Shown piece after piece: positions 10,305-21,635 of a DNA stretch of 64,000 nucleotides. This DNA is from Hyaloscypha bicolor E (Eukaryota > Ascomycota > Leotiomycetes > Helotiales > Hyaloscyphaceae). The position numbers and the translations under genes are program-made. Each line of letters starts with the position of its first letter. Position 1 is the first letter of the stretch. Location: contig NW_020194555.1 in NCBI RefSeq assembly GCF_002865645.1, positions 1,762,288-1,826,287 on the forward strand, given 5' to 3'. The notes beneath the pieces were generated by a model. It worked only from the letters and a program-made list of their open reading frames with translations. It made no database searches and was not told the DNA's origin.

Positions 10305-12581
10305 ATGGCAGGTTTGAGCAGCCGCAATGGCTCTGACTTTGGAGGACCAGAGGAGGAGGACTCGATAATATCGGTAGGTTTTGCGGTCCCTCGAGCTCGA
10401 TCCTAAATCTGATGCAGCGCAGACACGAGGAATCGAAGCATTTGGGCGGAAGGTCACGACGACTGCTGGGCATCTTTTAATGCCACTGGCAACTGGGGAC
10501 CCTCCTTCAAGTACACATTATCAGACTGCAATGAGCGACTTGCACAAACAGCTAAGACGACCAAACCTACAAAGAAGCGTGTTCTCTTTTGCCAAAACTA
10601 CACCTACCGACCTTGTTCGTTCAAAGCTATCAACCTCAGAAATCCAATACCGAGCCCTGACATATCTACCTGACGAGCTCCTGGCGAATATTCCCGATGA
10701 TGAAAACACATATTCCTTGTTTCAGGGCTTTCAAGCCACGATGCCAGAGAACAGCGCGGATAGTAAACGGCATCGAAGGCGGATATCGAGGGGGAGAAAG
10801 CTTTTAGAGGACGACAAGTCGGAATCAGAGACCCCGCCAAATATTGGGAAGCTCAAGAGGGAGAAGAACTCCTTGAACCACCAGCTAGAGATGATGAGTA
10901 TTCGCAAGAATATGGCCAGCAGCGAGATTCACGAGATAGACAACAAGATTGCGAATCTTAATAGCATGCGGAAGATAATATTGGAAAGATTAGCAGGGCT
11001 AGAACAGGAGGAGGCTCTGCTGGAGCATGACAGTTTGTGCTCCAAAGCTCCAAAATTTGCGGTAACGCTGACCTATCTATCTATAGTTATGGATGTTGAG
11101 AACCGACTTGAAGATGCTCAAGAGCAACTGGACGATGCTGAAGCATTTGCTCTGGCTGCAAAGGAAGAGGAAGATTTAGACAAGCCAGACGATTCAGCAA
11201 TGGATGCATCTTTCATGTCCGAGTCGATATATGAGAAGCTCCCTTCCGAAAATAGCACACCAACAAGACCGAAACGGCATAAGACCATTCGCCGCAAGTC
11301 GATGCCCATTTTGCATGAGCATTTTGAACCTGGGTCTATGATCAGAGAGATTCAAGCTCATAATGATAATATCACAGCTCTTGATTTCGATGTTCCTTTT
11401 GGTACTATGGTTACCTCTGCTCTTGACGATACAGTTCGCGTCTGGGATATGAGTGCAGGGAGGTGTATTGGCCTTTTGGAAGGCCATACTGCTTCTGTAC
11501 GAACTCTTCAAGTAGAGGATAATATCGTTGCGACAGGTTCCATGGATGCAACAATTCGGTTATGGGATCTCAGCAAAGCACGTTATGAACCACAAGATAA
11601 CCGTATCAATAAGGGCGTTGATGAAGACGAGGATCCTTTAGCATTTGGCAATCCGGAAGATGAAGAATTCGAACCGCCTATGGACAGCATGGCAGACTGT
11701 CCATTGTTTACCTTGGAGGCTCATGTGGACGAAGTCACTGCATTACACTTCAGAGGCGATACCCTTATTTCGGGTTCGGCGGATAAGACACTTCGACAAT
11801 GGGATCTCGAAAAAGGGCGCTGCGTACAGACTTTAGACGTCATGTGGGCGGCAGCTCAAGCATCCGCAACTATGGGTTCTAGCGAGGGTGGTTGGCGGCA
11901 GACCGGCCGATTGCCAGATGCATCAGCAGATTTCGTGGGAGCTGTACAAGTATTTGATGCTGCACTCGCTTGTGGGACAGCAGATGGTATGGTCAGATTA
12001 TGGGATTTGCGGAGTGGCCAAGTTCATCGGAGTCTTGTTGGACACACTGGTCCAGTAACTTGTCTGCAGTTTGACGATGTGCATTTGGTCACAGGTAGCG
12101 CGGATCGTAGTATTCGAGTAAGTCTCACGTCACCTCACGTCACAAACTCGTAGTGTGCTTGACTAAAAGCCGACAGATTTGGGATCTTCGGACAGGTGCA
12201 ATTCATGATGCCTATGCATACGATTCTCCAATCACAAGCATGATGTTTGATAACCGCAGGATCGTTTCGGCCGCAGGTGAAGATGTAGTAAAAGTGTACG
12301 ATAAGCTGGAAGGGCGACACTGGGATTGCGGTTCGGGCGTCACCGCCGAAGAAGAAAGCAGAACCCCTGCCATAGTGGAACGCGTCAGGATCAAGGATGG
12401 GTATGGCTCCCGTTTTCGTTCTCCCGATTTGTTTTCACTCCTCAGATATGCCTTCAAAGCATACACTCGTGAAATATTGTTTCAACCTTCTCCTCTCCTC
12501 TCACTAGGCAATACTAACGCCTGTAGCAGGTACCTGACCGAGGGCAGAAGGGACGGAAAAGTAGGAATATGGACGTCTTGA
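10305..12581 (+). CDS. mdv1: mitochondrial division protein Mdv1 (WD40)
   Basis: Adaptor on the outer mitochondrial membrane that links Fis1 to the dynamin Dnm1 during fission. Four exons, 10305-10373, 10423-12117, 12177-12400, 12530-12581 (679 residues). After a short acidic start comes the family region [18 protein letters not shown] and [16 protein letters not shown], then [21 protein letters not shown] coiled coil follows (about 175-290: [28 protein letters not shown]), then a basic linker. Seven WD40 blades begin at [14 protein letters not shown]-type ends include VRVWD, IRLWD, LRQWD, VRLWD and RIWDL. The chain ends GKVGIWTS, close to the usual family ending. The first splice has two in-phase solutions; I chose GTAGGT to GCGCAG (49 nt) because it joins SIIS to [11 protein letters not shown]. 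The position of the start codon is moderately sure. Confidence 0.92.
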
Positions 12582-13895
12582 TCATCTGGACCATGGAATA
12601 GCATATAGAGGCGTTTTGCTGGTGGGAGAATCGACCAGGGGATGGCTCCTTGTAAATATTTGTACGGATATACCTCCAATACATATTGCCGTTCGAGGAA
12701 AGCGACTCCGTCAGTCTACGTTCAGTGCCAATGCATGGATGTTACAATGCTTCCATCTTCTAGCTGCTTATCTAAGCTGCTTCTCTGGTGCCAAGTCATT
12801 CAAAAGGGACACCTCTGTATTCCGACAAAGCCATTCTTTAACGGTTTCCCGTCTTTCCCTACCAGGAATGTGGCAGGTGCAATCTGCTCGTAGATTAATT
12901 ACAGGGGGGGCGGTGGGCGACGCTGCGCTGGCAAAATTGAGCGAGGCCTCAGAACATTTGCGGCAAAAGATTTGGAAAGGAGGGAGGCACCGCCGAGAGC
13001 ATGGGATGAAAGTGACTTGCTCGCCCCCATCCCAGCTGAAATAAGAATATTGTGGCATTATTGTCTCAATGAGCCGAATTACATCAGACCATACCTGTGT
13101 CAATGCTATATAATGATGATTATGTCCACAATTCTCTTCATCCGAAGTCGAGACAGTAAGTCGAGACAAAAAACTCATCGAAGTCCAGACGACAATTTGG
13201 AATATACACATTATCTGAATACAAAGCTTATTATTACAACTTGGCTATAGAATTGCGGAGATGTGCAACAGAGCGCCGAGAATGAATTGGAGGAGACGAT
13301 GATCTTCCTGCAGTTGACGATCTTGTTGTATTTGAAGGTGATGGTCAAATTACCGGTTTGGTCACTATAATTTGAGCTTTTCCGCACTCGAGATTCACTA
13401 TCCGTTAACGACACCATTTCTCATTGTCTCAGGACCTTTGGAATATTGAAGCGATATGCACTTTTCAATCATCATTGGATCCATATCTCAAGGAGAATCT
13501 CGATGTCCCTGAATTATTGGTAACGGTCCCTCCTCGTGGCACTACTTGCAGATACCAAATCTTCTAAGGCAAACACTTCTATAGATGTGGTGCAATACCT
13601 TTAAATGCATTATCTCGAATAGAAATGTTTCATTTCCCTCCTCCTCTAGTGCTCAAAATTAAATTTGTTTATGAATGGAATTTTGCGAAGAATAACATCT
13701 GTACGTGAGTCGAAGAAAACATGCAAAAACTGAAATTCTTCAATATTCTCCATCGTATGTACTAACCCGCTAAACACTTCCCATCCTCCTTTTTATTTAT
13801 ATTGGTGTTCAGTCTGATGTCCGTTGTTGCCCCATATAGGGAACAATAAAATCCGCTTCGAGTCTGTGTGTATGCTCTCAATCCCAAATTTGACC
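12582..13895. other. intergenic region between converging mdv1 and an MFS gene
   Basis: 1.3 kb with only short, overlapping open frames of no protein character. It becomes AT-rich from about 13,100 to 13,760. I see no repeat pair or RNA gene. Confidence 0.45.
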
Positions 13896-15586
13896 TCAAT
13901 ATATCATCTTGATTTTCCATCCAACCTTCAGAACTCTCGCAGCGATCAAGCATGCCGCAGCAGCCGTATAGGACAATCCAGCAAAGATAATCAAGCCGAT
14001 GTATTTTCCTCCATTGGCGATTAGGATCTGTCCTCCGATCGGGAGTGCCGTCAGAGTTCCGAAGGCCACAAACATCCCTAGGTAACAGGGAAGTCAGCAA
14101 TTGCTCAATTGGGATTGTTTCGGGAGAGGACATTGACTTAAGAAAGTCTCATGAAACAGTCGCAAATAGGAAGAGGTTTCTCCCCCAACACCTACAACAA
14201 GTGGAGTAGTATCTTCCGTAGTGCTCGGTTTTGCACATCTGGCCAACGCAAACAGGGCTGAGGCTGAGATTTGAGCCGCTGACGAAGCCGAATATGACGG
14301 CAAAGACAACGGTCATTGCAGTCGAATCTCCGGCTGGCAGCCAGAGCGCAAAGCATGTGATGATGCACAAAACAATGCTGAGGATGAGAGTGTTCACTCT
14401 GCCTATCATGTCTGCGGCCAAGCCAGCGAAGAACCGTCCAAAGAAAGAACCACCGTTCAGGACAGCAATGATTTGGAAGCCGAAGGACGAGCTGTGGCCA
14501 TGAGACGTGGAATAGGACGTGAGATAAGTAAGTGGTACAAATATTCCCCATTCCATGAGAAAGATCCCAAGGCTCACAAACGCGAAAGGGGGATCTTTGA
14601 AGACCGTGAGGTCAGGGGCCACACTCATAAAACTGGCCATCGGCTTGCCGGGCAGCCTACCCCTGACCAAAATATTCGCAAGCCCTAGGAGGCCGGCGAG
14701 AATGAACCCCATGATTCTGGTTGCCCACGCGAAGCCTAGCATGGGAAACAGCTTCTGGAGCATCAATGGGAAGATGATGCCGCCTATGGAGCCGCTAGTC
14801 ATCGCAATTCCGGTGGCGTTTCCTCGCCTGAGAAGGAAGAAATGGCCGATTGATGATATACACGGTGTATTGATGAAAGCACCACCCAGGCCATTCAAGA
14901 CGCTGTACACCATGAAGAAATGCCAGTACTGTGTACATAGTCCCAGTAGGAACATCGAAGCGACGAGGAGCACGGATCCACAAAGCATCAGTAGCCTTGG
15001 ACCGTAGGCGTCAAATATGGGGCCAATGGGGGCTCCACAGAAGAAGGTCAAGAACACTGGACAAACCAGGTCAGCACTGGTTCATTTTGAAGGGGAAATT
15101 CCCGGGGGCATAGAAGATTCCGATGTATCACAGCTCGCGAGACATTCCATAAGATGAGGAGAGGATATGCATACGGGAAAGGCCAAAAATCCATCCTATC
15201 TGACTTGAAGTATAGTCTTTCAGCTGATGAGTGCTAAAGTACTCAAGCAAAATCCCAGTAGAATTAATAATCCCGAAGACAGAGAAGAGCCCACAAAATG
15301 CGCCGATGACGACACAATAGCCCCTCAGGCCGCCTTCAGGAAAGTCATCTTGCTCATCCGTGAGGGTCGAGGTATCAGTGTCTGGCTCTGCGTTTTGGTC
15401 GTAGAGACCTTTTCCGCCCTGATCGGAGGGGCATTGGGTGTTCAGTGCAACGTCATGTGCAGTGGGGTCTGAAGGGTTTATGGCGGTCTTTTCGACATCG
15501 TAGTCTGGAGTAGTGCTAGAAACTTCATTGTTTGTGTGGTTTTTTAAGCAGCTGTCCTCTGCCCCATAACCAGCACTTCTTTGCAT
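13896..15586 (-). CDS. MFS transporter, monocarboxylate/riboflavin (MCH) type
   Basis: Three exons on the minus strand, 15586-15175, 15056-14196, 14077-13896 (484 residues). The N-terminal 80 or so residues are hydrophilic; the first helix follows FPEGGLRGYCVVIGAFCGLF, the characteristic entry motif of fungal MCH proteins. About 12 membrane segments follow, with FGIINSTGILLEYF, GAPIGPIFDAYGPRLL, SGSIGGIIFPLM, GGSFFGRFFAGLAADMIGR and the late KTEHYGRYYSTC. The last exon adds two helices (GTLTALPIGGQIL, AGLSYTAAACLIAARV). Relatives include yeast Mch5, a plasma-membrane riboflavin carrier, and uncharacterised monocarboxylate-like carriers, so the substrate is not known. The gene is divergent from an aldo-keto reductase. 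An upstream in-frame TTG was not used as start; the first ATG is at 15586. Confidence 0.88.
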
Positions 15587-15991
15587 GCGCTCACTCCAAA
15601 ACGGCCTTGGTGTTTCACAACGCAATGGTCGAAGTTAGGAGATCCCGGGAGGTGAAATATAAGAAGAGAAAGAAAACCAACACAGAGTGGGGTAAGGAGG
15701 AAAGATAAAGAAACGCTTCGGAGGCGTCCGATGTGGAGGCCGCTGCACGTGACGAGACAATTAGGTAATGACTACCTAGCTGGGTACAATACGTCCCAAG
15801 CCACACCCATCATCTCCGGAAGTGCAGGTCATAGAATGTGGACCCGTCTTGCCCTGGAGAGGGGCTCTCTTCGAACGTCCGCAGCCAGTGCCACACGGAG
15901 GACGGAGATGGAGATAGAGATGGATATTGGCTTTGCCTGTCTCTCCATTGGCGATATGAAACCCACTTGATCCCGTCTGCATCAACCGAAA

Positions 15992-16095
15992 TCCCGGGGA
16001 CCAGAACATTACCTGTTGGAATGCTCCCACATAGAAGGGGTCCCGGGGGCCAGAACCTTTGCTTTTGGAATGCTCCCATATGGAAGGAGTCCCGG
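15992..16095. repeat. 49-bp tandem repeat, 2.1 copies
   Basis: Unit 1 (15992-16040) and unit 2 (16041-16089) both run TCCCGGGG.CCAGAAC.TT...TTGGAATGCTCCCA.AT.GAAGG, and a third unit begins with TCCCGG at 16090. The copies differ at several positions, so the duplication is not recent. Confidence 0.85.
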
Positions 16096-16385
16096 AGTTA
16101 AGTAGCCAGAAAATGAAGACACACGGACCACCGTGCATGCTGAGTAAAAAGCTTCACTCTGCAACCCCCAGGGCTCACATATCTCTCGGGAAAACTCCCA
16201 AAAGCCAACCTATAGAGAGTGAAGATACCCGGATTGCGAGTACGAAGGCTTCAAGCTTGCATCCTCCTCATCCGCGGTTAAACGCCGGCGGTGATAGCTA
16301 GTATGAGTATCGTTCATTGGCCGCTGTATCCTGGACCCCGTTCTAGATGTTGGATGATACCGCTATGAGATCATGGTAGCATTTT

Positions 16386-16393
16386 TATAAATA
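16386..16393 (+). promoter_or_regulatory. TATA box of the aldo-keto reductase gene
   Basis: TATAAATA, 130 bp upstream of the ATG at 16523, followed by a CT-rich initiator region (CTCTTTCCCACTCTCTCG). Confidence 0.6.
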
Positions 16394-16522
16394 CCTGACT
16401 CTTTCCCACTCTCTCGTTCCTATTTCACAATCCCTATTACCATCAGTTGACTTTCTCTTGAAGCTTGCATTCAGTGTTTTTTCCATCTCTAGTACTACCA
16501 CCGACTTCTACACTCAACTACA

Positions 16523-18118
16523 ATGGCTTTTGCACCTCCACCGCCGCCTAAGACCGCCCTGGGCTATTATCGCATGCTGGCTCCCACTGCCTCTGTTAGA
16601 GTCAGCCCGTTGTGCCTCGGGGGCATGAACTTTGGTGATGCTTGGTATGTTCTCTCAATCGCTTCAAGAACCCAAATATTTATGAGGAGACGACAGGAAA
16701 GATTTCATGGGCGAATGCGGCAAGGAGGAGACCGAGAAAATTCTGGATTACTTTTATGAGTGTGGCGGGAACTTTATCGATACGTCGAACAACTATCAGA
16801 AAGAAGAATCCGAGATATGGATTGGGGAGTGGATGAAGAAGCGCGGCATCCGTGATCAGATGGTGATTGCAACGAAGTTTACCACATGCTACAGAACTGG
16901 CTATGGTGAAAAGGAGATCATCGTTAACGCTTCAGGAAACGGGACAAAGTCGCTACACTTGTCACTGGAAGCTAGCTTGAAGAAACTTCAGACCAGCTAT
17001 ATTGACTTGGTATAGTTACTATGTTGCTGAAACGCCCTTTTTGATGCTGACGCAATGTCAGCTTTACGTTCACTGGTGGGACTTCACCTGCTCTATCCCG
17101 GAGCTGATGCAATCTCTCAATACTATGGTGCTACAAGGGAAAGTGCTTTACTTGGGAGTATCGGATACACCTGCCTGGGTAGTTTCGAAAGCCAACGAAT
17201 ATGCCCGACAAAACGGCATGCGTCAATTCTCGGTTTACCAAGGGCGGTGGTCAGCCGAACATCGGGATTTCGAAAGGTAAGGAGCGGGAGAAACTTTTCC
17301 CTTATTCCAGTAGCGTCTGGAACAACACCTTTCATGAACAATTGCTAATTCTCTCGTTCCGTAGGGACATTATTCCCATGTGCAAGGTAAACATTCCCTT
17401 TCCGGGATCACCGGTATCCAGGTATATATATAGTGTTGACCTTGCCCAGGAAGAAGGAATGGGATTAGCTCCCTGGGGCGCCTTGGGAGGCGGCAATTTC
17501 AAGAGTGATGAACAGAGACAGAGCCAAGAGGGCCGAAAGATGGGAGAAGCAAGCCCAGCAGCAATCAAGATCTCCAAGGTCCTTGAAAGAATCGCCAACA
17601 GCCACAATGCCGAGATTACCAGCGTCGCATTGGCGTATGTGATGCAGAAAACACCTTACGTCTTTCCAATCGTGGGTGGGCGTAAACTCGAACACTTGAA
17701 AGGCAATATCGCCGGGCTAAGCATCGACTTGAGCGAGAAGGATATGGAGGATATTGAGGAAGCAAACCCCTTCGACATTGGATTTCCCATGAACTTCCTG
17801 GGTGGACCTGGTAAGTTGTGTTCACTTTTGCCCCTGTAATAATATCCCACAAGTTGTGGTAAACCCAAATTTGGGGTTCAAATTCTTGCTTCACTCCTGG
17901 AAGTGGATTTCAAGTTCCTACCTTATTAAGCAGTACTGATTCAGTAATCTTCAGGCGGCGTCAAGGATCCAAATGACGTTTGGCTGATGTCGATGGCTGG
18001 CAAACAGCAGCATGTGCCGGCTCCTCAAGTATGTGGTTCCTTCCCTGGCAAACCATAATGTCCGAGCTCTTACTGATTTTTCATCTAGGCAATCAAGCCC
18101 GTCAAGGTGGGAAAATAA
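16523..18118 (+). CDS. aldo-keto reductase, aryl-alcohol dehydrogenase type
   Basis: NADP-dependent oxidoreductase of the AAD/norsolorinic-acid-reductase-like branch. Seven exons: 16523-16644, 16697-17009, 17062-17276, 17365-17386, 17450-17810, 17955-18028, 18089-18118 (378 residues). All phases close. The catalytic tetrad is visible: Asp69 and Tyr74 (FIDTSNNYQ), Lys101 (VIATKF), His149 (YVHWWD). Further family motifs are [14 protein letters not shown], the barrel strand [17 protein letters not shown], and the cofactor segment [15 protein letters not shown]. The fourth exon is only 22 nt. Members act on aromatic aldehydes or serve in secondary metabolite clusters; no cluster backbone enzyme lies near, so the substrate is unknown. 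Divergent neighbour: an MFS carrier. Confidence 0.92.
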
Positions 18119-18959
18119 GGTTTACGAGCTCCTCAATGTCACTGTATGCCGGATGTTTGAAGAAAGATAATTTTGAAATATGATTTTCGACCTGATTTCA
18201 CTGCTCTTTGTTCGATGGAGCAGGAGACTCTTTCAGATTTCTATCAACATGTATAGCAGCTCAATCCCTGCGCCTTGAGCGAATTCACCAAGCGCCGCTG
18301 TATGCGAAGATACCTTAATCCTGTTAAGTTGACTGCGAGCACTGTAACTCTTGCCTCATTGTGGTTGACTAGGACCTTTTGCCACAGCTCGTCGGTGTTT
18401 TGCTAGTAACAGGATGGGCAAATACACGAAACTCTGACCATATTGTGTTTCTTACAATTAGATTGAGAGTTAGTCCGACACCAAGTAATACTTTCTCCTT
18501 CTAGTACTTTTTTGTTTTGATATCGGCGAGTTACCGATGGCTACTTGCCTTGCCTATTTGGGTACAGTAAGCAAGAATCCGGGGTAATTAGCGTGTTTCA
18601 AATCAATCGCTTCCCAGCCAGTCCCAGCTCAGTCTTCCGTGACGCATTCACCCAACAGGGCAGGGCCAAATCCAAGGACAATACGAGGAGAGCCCTCGTG
18701 GAAAATTCACGCCAAAACCAGACAATGGAATTGACACAATCCGCTGTCGGACCAGCTTTTGCTAGAGCTTCGCGCGACAAAGAACCCTCTTTCAACCTTC
18801 CTCTCCCGGACTTCGAATCCTTCCAACATCCTTCAACACGGTGTTGAATCTTTGATTTCTGCCTTGTACAACAAACGACCAACAACGCGACCTACGCCCC
18901 AATACCTGCTCACCTAGCTTCCACTCGAACGATCGCAAGCTGAAAATAGCTTGGTCAAA
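18119..18959. other. intergenic region and promoter of the acidic-protein gene
   Basis: 840 bp without a recognisable gene. The last 250 bp are CT-rich and probably hold the 5' UTR of the gene starting at 18960. Confidence 0.45.
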
Positions 18960-20526
18960 ATGGAATTCGTCTACCGACTCAAAGATTCTGTCGTCCAGTA
19001 CCTTTCTCCTCCCAGCAAACGCCGTCGCACAACCGGCCCTGGAAGCCCCTCGAACGACGCGAGGGAACTTCCTCTCTTGGTTCCTGCCTCCGAACCTCGA
19101 AACAGAAAGGCGCAAGCTGCGGTTCGCATTCATGTCAACAAGAAATTCCTTTCTCCTTCCAACACAAAGAATCCGCGAAAGCGAACCCGTGTTGAGTATG
19201 AGGCTGATGAAGAAACCATAAGCCCCGATGACTCGATTTCCCAGGTGACTCCTCAGGGAGACGGTAGTGAGGAAGAGGGCAGCGAAGGCGGTGCCGATTT
19301 GGATGCTGATGTAGAGATGGAGTCGGATGTTGAAGGCGACGAGGAGGAGGAAGTCGACGAAGATGGCAGTGAAGTTACGGCAGATTCATATGATCCAGAT
19401 GTGGAGATGATGTCCGAGGGAGGGGGCAGCGAAGGCGAAGCAGATTCAGATGCAGTCACAGATCCAGGGTTGGAGCTCGAGTCTGGGGAAGAGATGGATG
19501 GTGACGAGGAAGAGGTTGAGGAAGAGGGTGGTGAAGATGCAGTCACTCATCAAGATTCCAACATGGAGGCAGCGGAAGAAGAGATAAAGGAGGAGGAGGT
19601 CGATGAAGAAGCTGCTGCGGAGGCTAAGGTCCAGGAATATCTTGCACGACAGGCCGAGTAAGTGACCCGATTTCATACCTGGACGACCATGTAATTGACA
19701 ACTTTGATAGGTTAGCTTTGATTCGGGAAGAAGTTGAGAAGGTCAAGGCAGCCGGAGATTGGCATGCAGATGAGGTTTACCTCTTCGAAAGACTCTCTAT
19801 GCGCAGCTACGAGGAGGTTATATCTTCGGAATGGCGGATTGATCTCCCGACGCTCCCTGAAGGTCTATTCACCACTGATCCCGAGAAGATTTTTATCAAG
19901 AATAATTGCAATTCTAGCTACAGTGGTACGTTCTGTTCGGTGAATTTACCCAGCTCTGTTAATCAGTTGGTACAGGTGTTAAGGCTCTCCAGCGCCTCCT
20001 TGTACTCGGATATCGCGTTCGAGACCTGTTGTGCAATCCTGGACGACGACCTGAGATTTTGATTACGAGGGAGGTGAAGAGTTACATCAAATGGGCGGAG
20101 CGTGATGGCGACTATGTAAAAAGACGCTTCATCCCAGTTCTCACTTTTGTTTCGGCTAAGCCAGGACAAACTACAGACTCTCTCAGCAACTCGATTACCA
20201 ACGAGATGATGTTTCTGGCTCAGAAGCACCGAGAAAATTTGGCCAATTCCCAAGGACAGACCGGCGCCGTAAAGTACAGGAGACGACCACCACTCCTTTA
20301 TGGAATCATCGTCGCTCAGTCAATTGTCATCTTCGTTACCCTCGACTCTGCCAATCCCGAAGCAAAAGTCAGACATTTGACACACTTTGACTTTACGGAT
20401 AAACGCATGGTTGTATGGAATGGCTTCGCTATTGCATACATAATAACTATGGCCAAGGACTACATCATTTCCATCAGAGATGATCTGGAAATTGACGATA
20501 CGCCTGACTCAGACCCGGATGCTTGA
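18960..20526 (+). CDS. acidic, nuclear-looking protein of unknown function
   Basis: Three exons, 18960-19657, 19711-19925, 19976-20526 (487 residues), all in phase. I do not recognise the family. N-terminus: YRLKDSVVQYLSPPSKRRRTT, with a basic KRRR cluster that could be a nuclear localisation signal, and a second basic patch NPRKRTRVEY. Residues about 85-230 are extremely acidic (long runs of Glu, Asp and Gly/Ser). The C-terminal 250 residues are globular looking (LIREEVEKVKAAGDWHADE, RLSMRSYEEVISSEWR, LLCNPGRRPEILITREV, SYIKWAERDGDY, KYRRRPPLLYGIIVAQ, FVTLDSANPEAKVRHLTHF) and end in an acidic tail. The plan suits a chromatin or telomere-associated factor, but that is inference only. The globular part would be the piece to search. 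Confidence 0.8.
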
Positions 20527-20939
20527 CGTCCGTCGCTTCCGCGGTGGCCTCACGATTTATGGAGAACTCGACTTTTTTTTTGAAAAAAATTTAGCATGGT
20601 GGATATGGATACGAAGTTCTTGTTTGCGGGCTATTACTGGAGTACGGAGTTGAAATACTCTACCGACACGCTTTTCTTTTGTTCACGGAGGACGGAAATA
20701 CCCCAAAGCTGCAGCACAAGCTCAGCACAGCACAACACATATTGCCAGTTTGTACGCAATGATACCCGACACACTTCGTTTGATCCGAATAGATTCGTCT
20801 CAAACCTGCGCCCTTGTGTTGACTGAGAGTCGTGAGACGTTGCCGTAACGTACAAGCTTCCCTCGTGAATTTACACCATTATAAAACAGCTCCCAATACA
20901 TTCGTGCCTTACCCAGTGCCAAATAATCCTGCCTCCCTT
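20527..20939. other. intergenic region between converging genes
   Basis: 413 bp holding the 3' ends of two converging genes. A T-run and A-run (TTTTTTTTTGAAAAAAA) near 20572-20590 may be part of the 3' processing signals. No gene is visible. Confidence 0.45.
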
Positions 20940-21410
20940 TTATTCCTCTGAAGCAGCCTTCTCCAAGCCCGCAACGGCATTATCCAACTCCCTAATCCTC
21001 TGCCCAACCCTCCTCTGGACCTCCTCGCCTTCGCTTCCAGCCAAAGCCTCTTCAAACATCTCCTTCAATTTATCCAGCTCTTCCCTCGCCGCAGCGCGGT
21101 CATCGGCCGCATACACAGATTTCTTCTCCGTTTCCTCGGTGGCGATTTCGAACTCGTCGCGGGCAGTAGCATACTGCTCTTGGATATTCTCTATCAACTC
21201 ATCCGCTGTGGATTTTGTGGCGAAGTTTCGTGAGGGGATGAGAATCGAAGATGGGTGAGGTTTGGCGGGGGGCTTTTGGTACGCAGAAGGCCGAGAGGCG
21301 TTCGTAGAGAGGAGCGAGAGGGGTCGTGCGGAGATGCGATTGAGACGCAGACACTTTGCGCAGATCGAAGGCCTGCCCGCTCGAGCTGGCAGAGTGCGTA
21401 ATGAAAACAT
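20940..21410 (-). CDS. small mitochondrial-looking coiled-coil protein
   Basis: Single exon, 156 residues from the ATG at 21410; the frame is open further upstream but has no ATG. The N-terminus is rich in Arg, Ser, Ala and Leu and lacks acids (MFSLRTLPARAGRPSICAK, then LNRISARPLSLL and IPSRNFATKS), a strong mitochondrial presequence type. From about residue 68 it is highly helical and charged (DELIENIQEQYATARDEF, EELDKLKEMFEEALAG, GQRIRELDNAVAGLEKA), predicted as coiled coil. No known domain is recognised; it probably works in the matrix or on the inner membrane. About 225 bp separate its start from the start of alg3 on the other strand, so the two share a promoter region. Confidence 0.78.
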   Translation of the reverse strand: MFSLRTLPARAGRPSICAKCLRLNRISARPLSLLSTNASRPSAYQKPPAKPHPSSILIPSRNFATKSTADELIENIQEQYATARDEFEIATEETEKKSVYAADDRAAAREELDKLKEMFEEALAGSEGEEVQRRVGQRIRELDNAVAGLEKAASEE

Positions 21411-21635
21411 AGCCTCTATTTCAAGACCCACACGAGCTTGTTGGGATGAAAATGGAGCTCCTGAAGCTCTGTCGTGAAGAGGACAGGAGCGGCCGATGAC
21501 GAGGCGCGTCAAAAGGTCCGAGCCAGCCTTGCGTTCCGTGTCTCAGAAACCGTGTTCCGAACATCCCATTTGCACTTCTCTCAAACGTCTAACTTCCAAA
21601 CATTGAATTTTTAATCTTGGCGAAAGACCTTGAGG

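Larger units (their letters stand above)
15587..16522. promoter_or_regulatory. divergent promoter region between MFS carrier and aldo-keto reductase
   Basis: 936 bp between the two start codons. It contains a 49-bp tandem repeat (15992-16095), a CACGTG E-box near 15745 and a TATA box for the reductase. The shared region raises the possibility that carrier and reductase are co-regulated, but nothing else in the sequence proves it. Confidence 0.5.

Noticed and set aside
13896..18118. A secondary-metabolite cluster around the MFS carrier and the aldo-keto reductase
   Set aside because: No polyketide synthase, NRPS, terpene cyclase, P450 or pathway regulator is present within the window around them.
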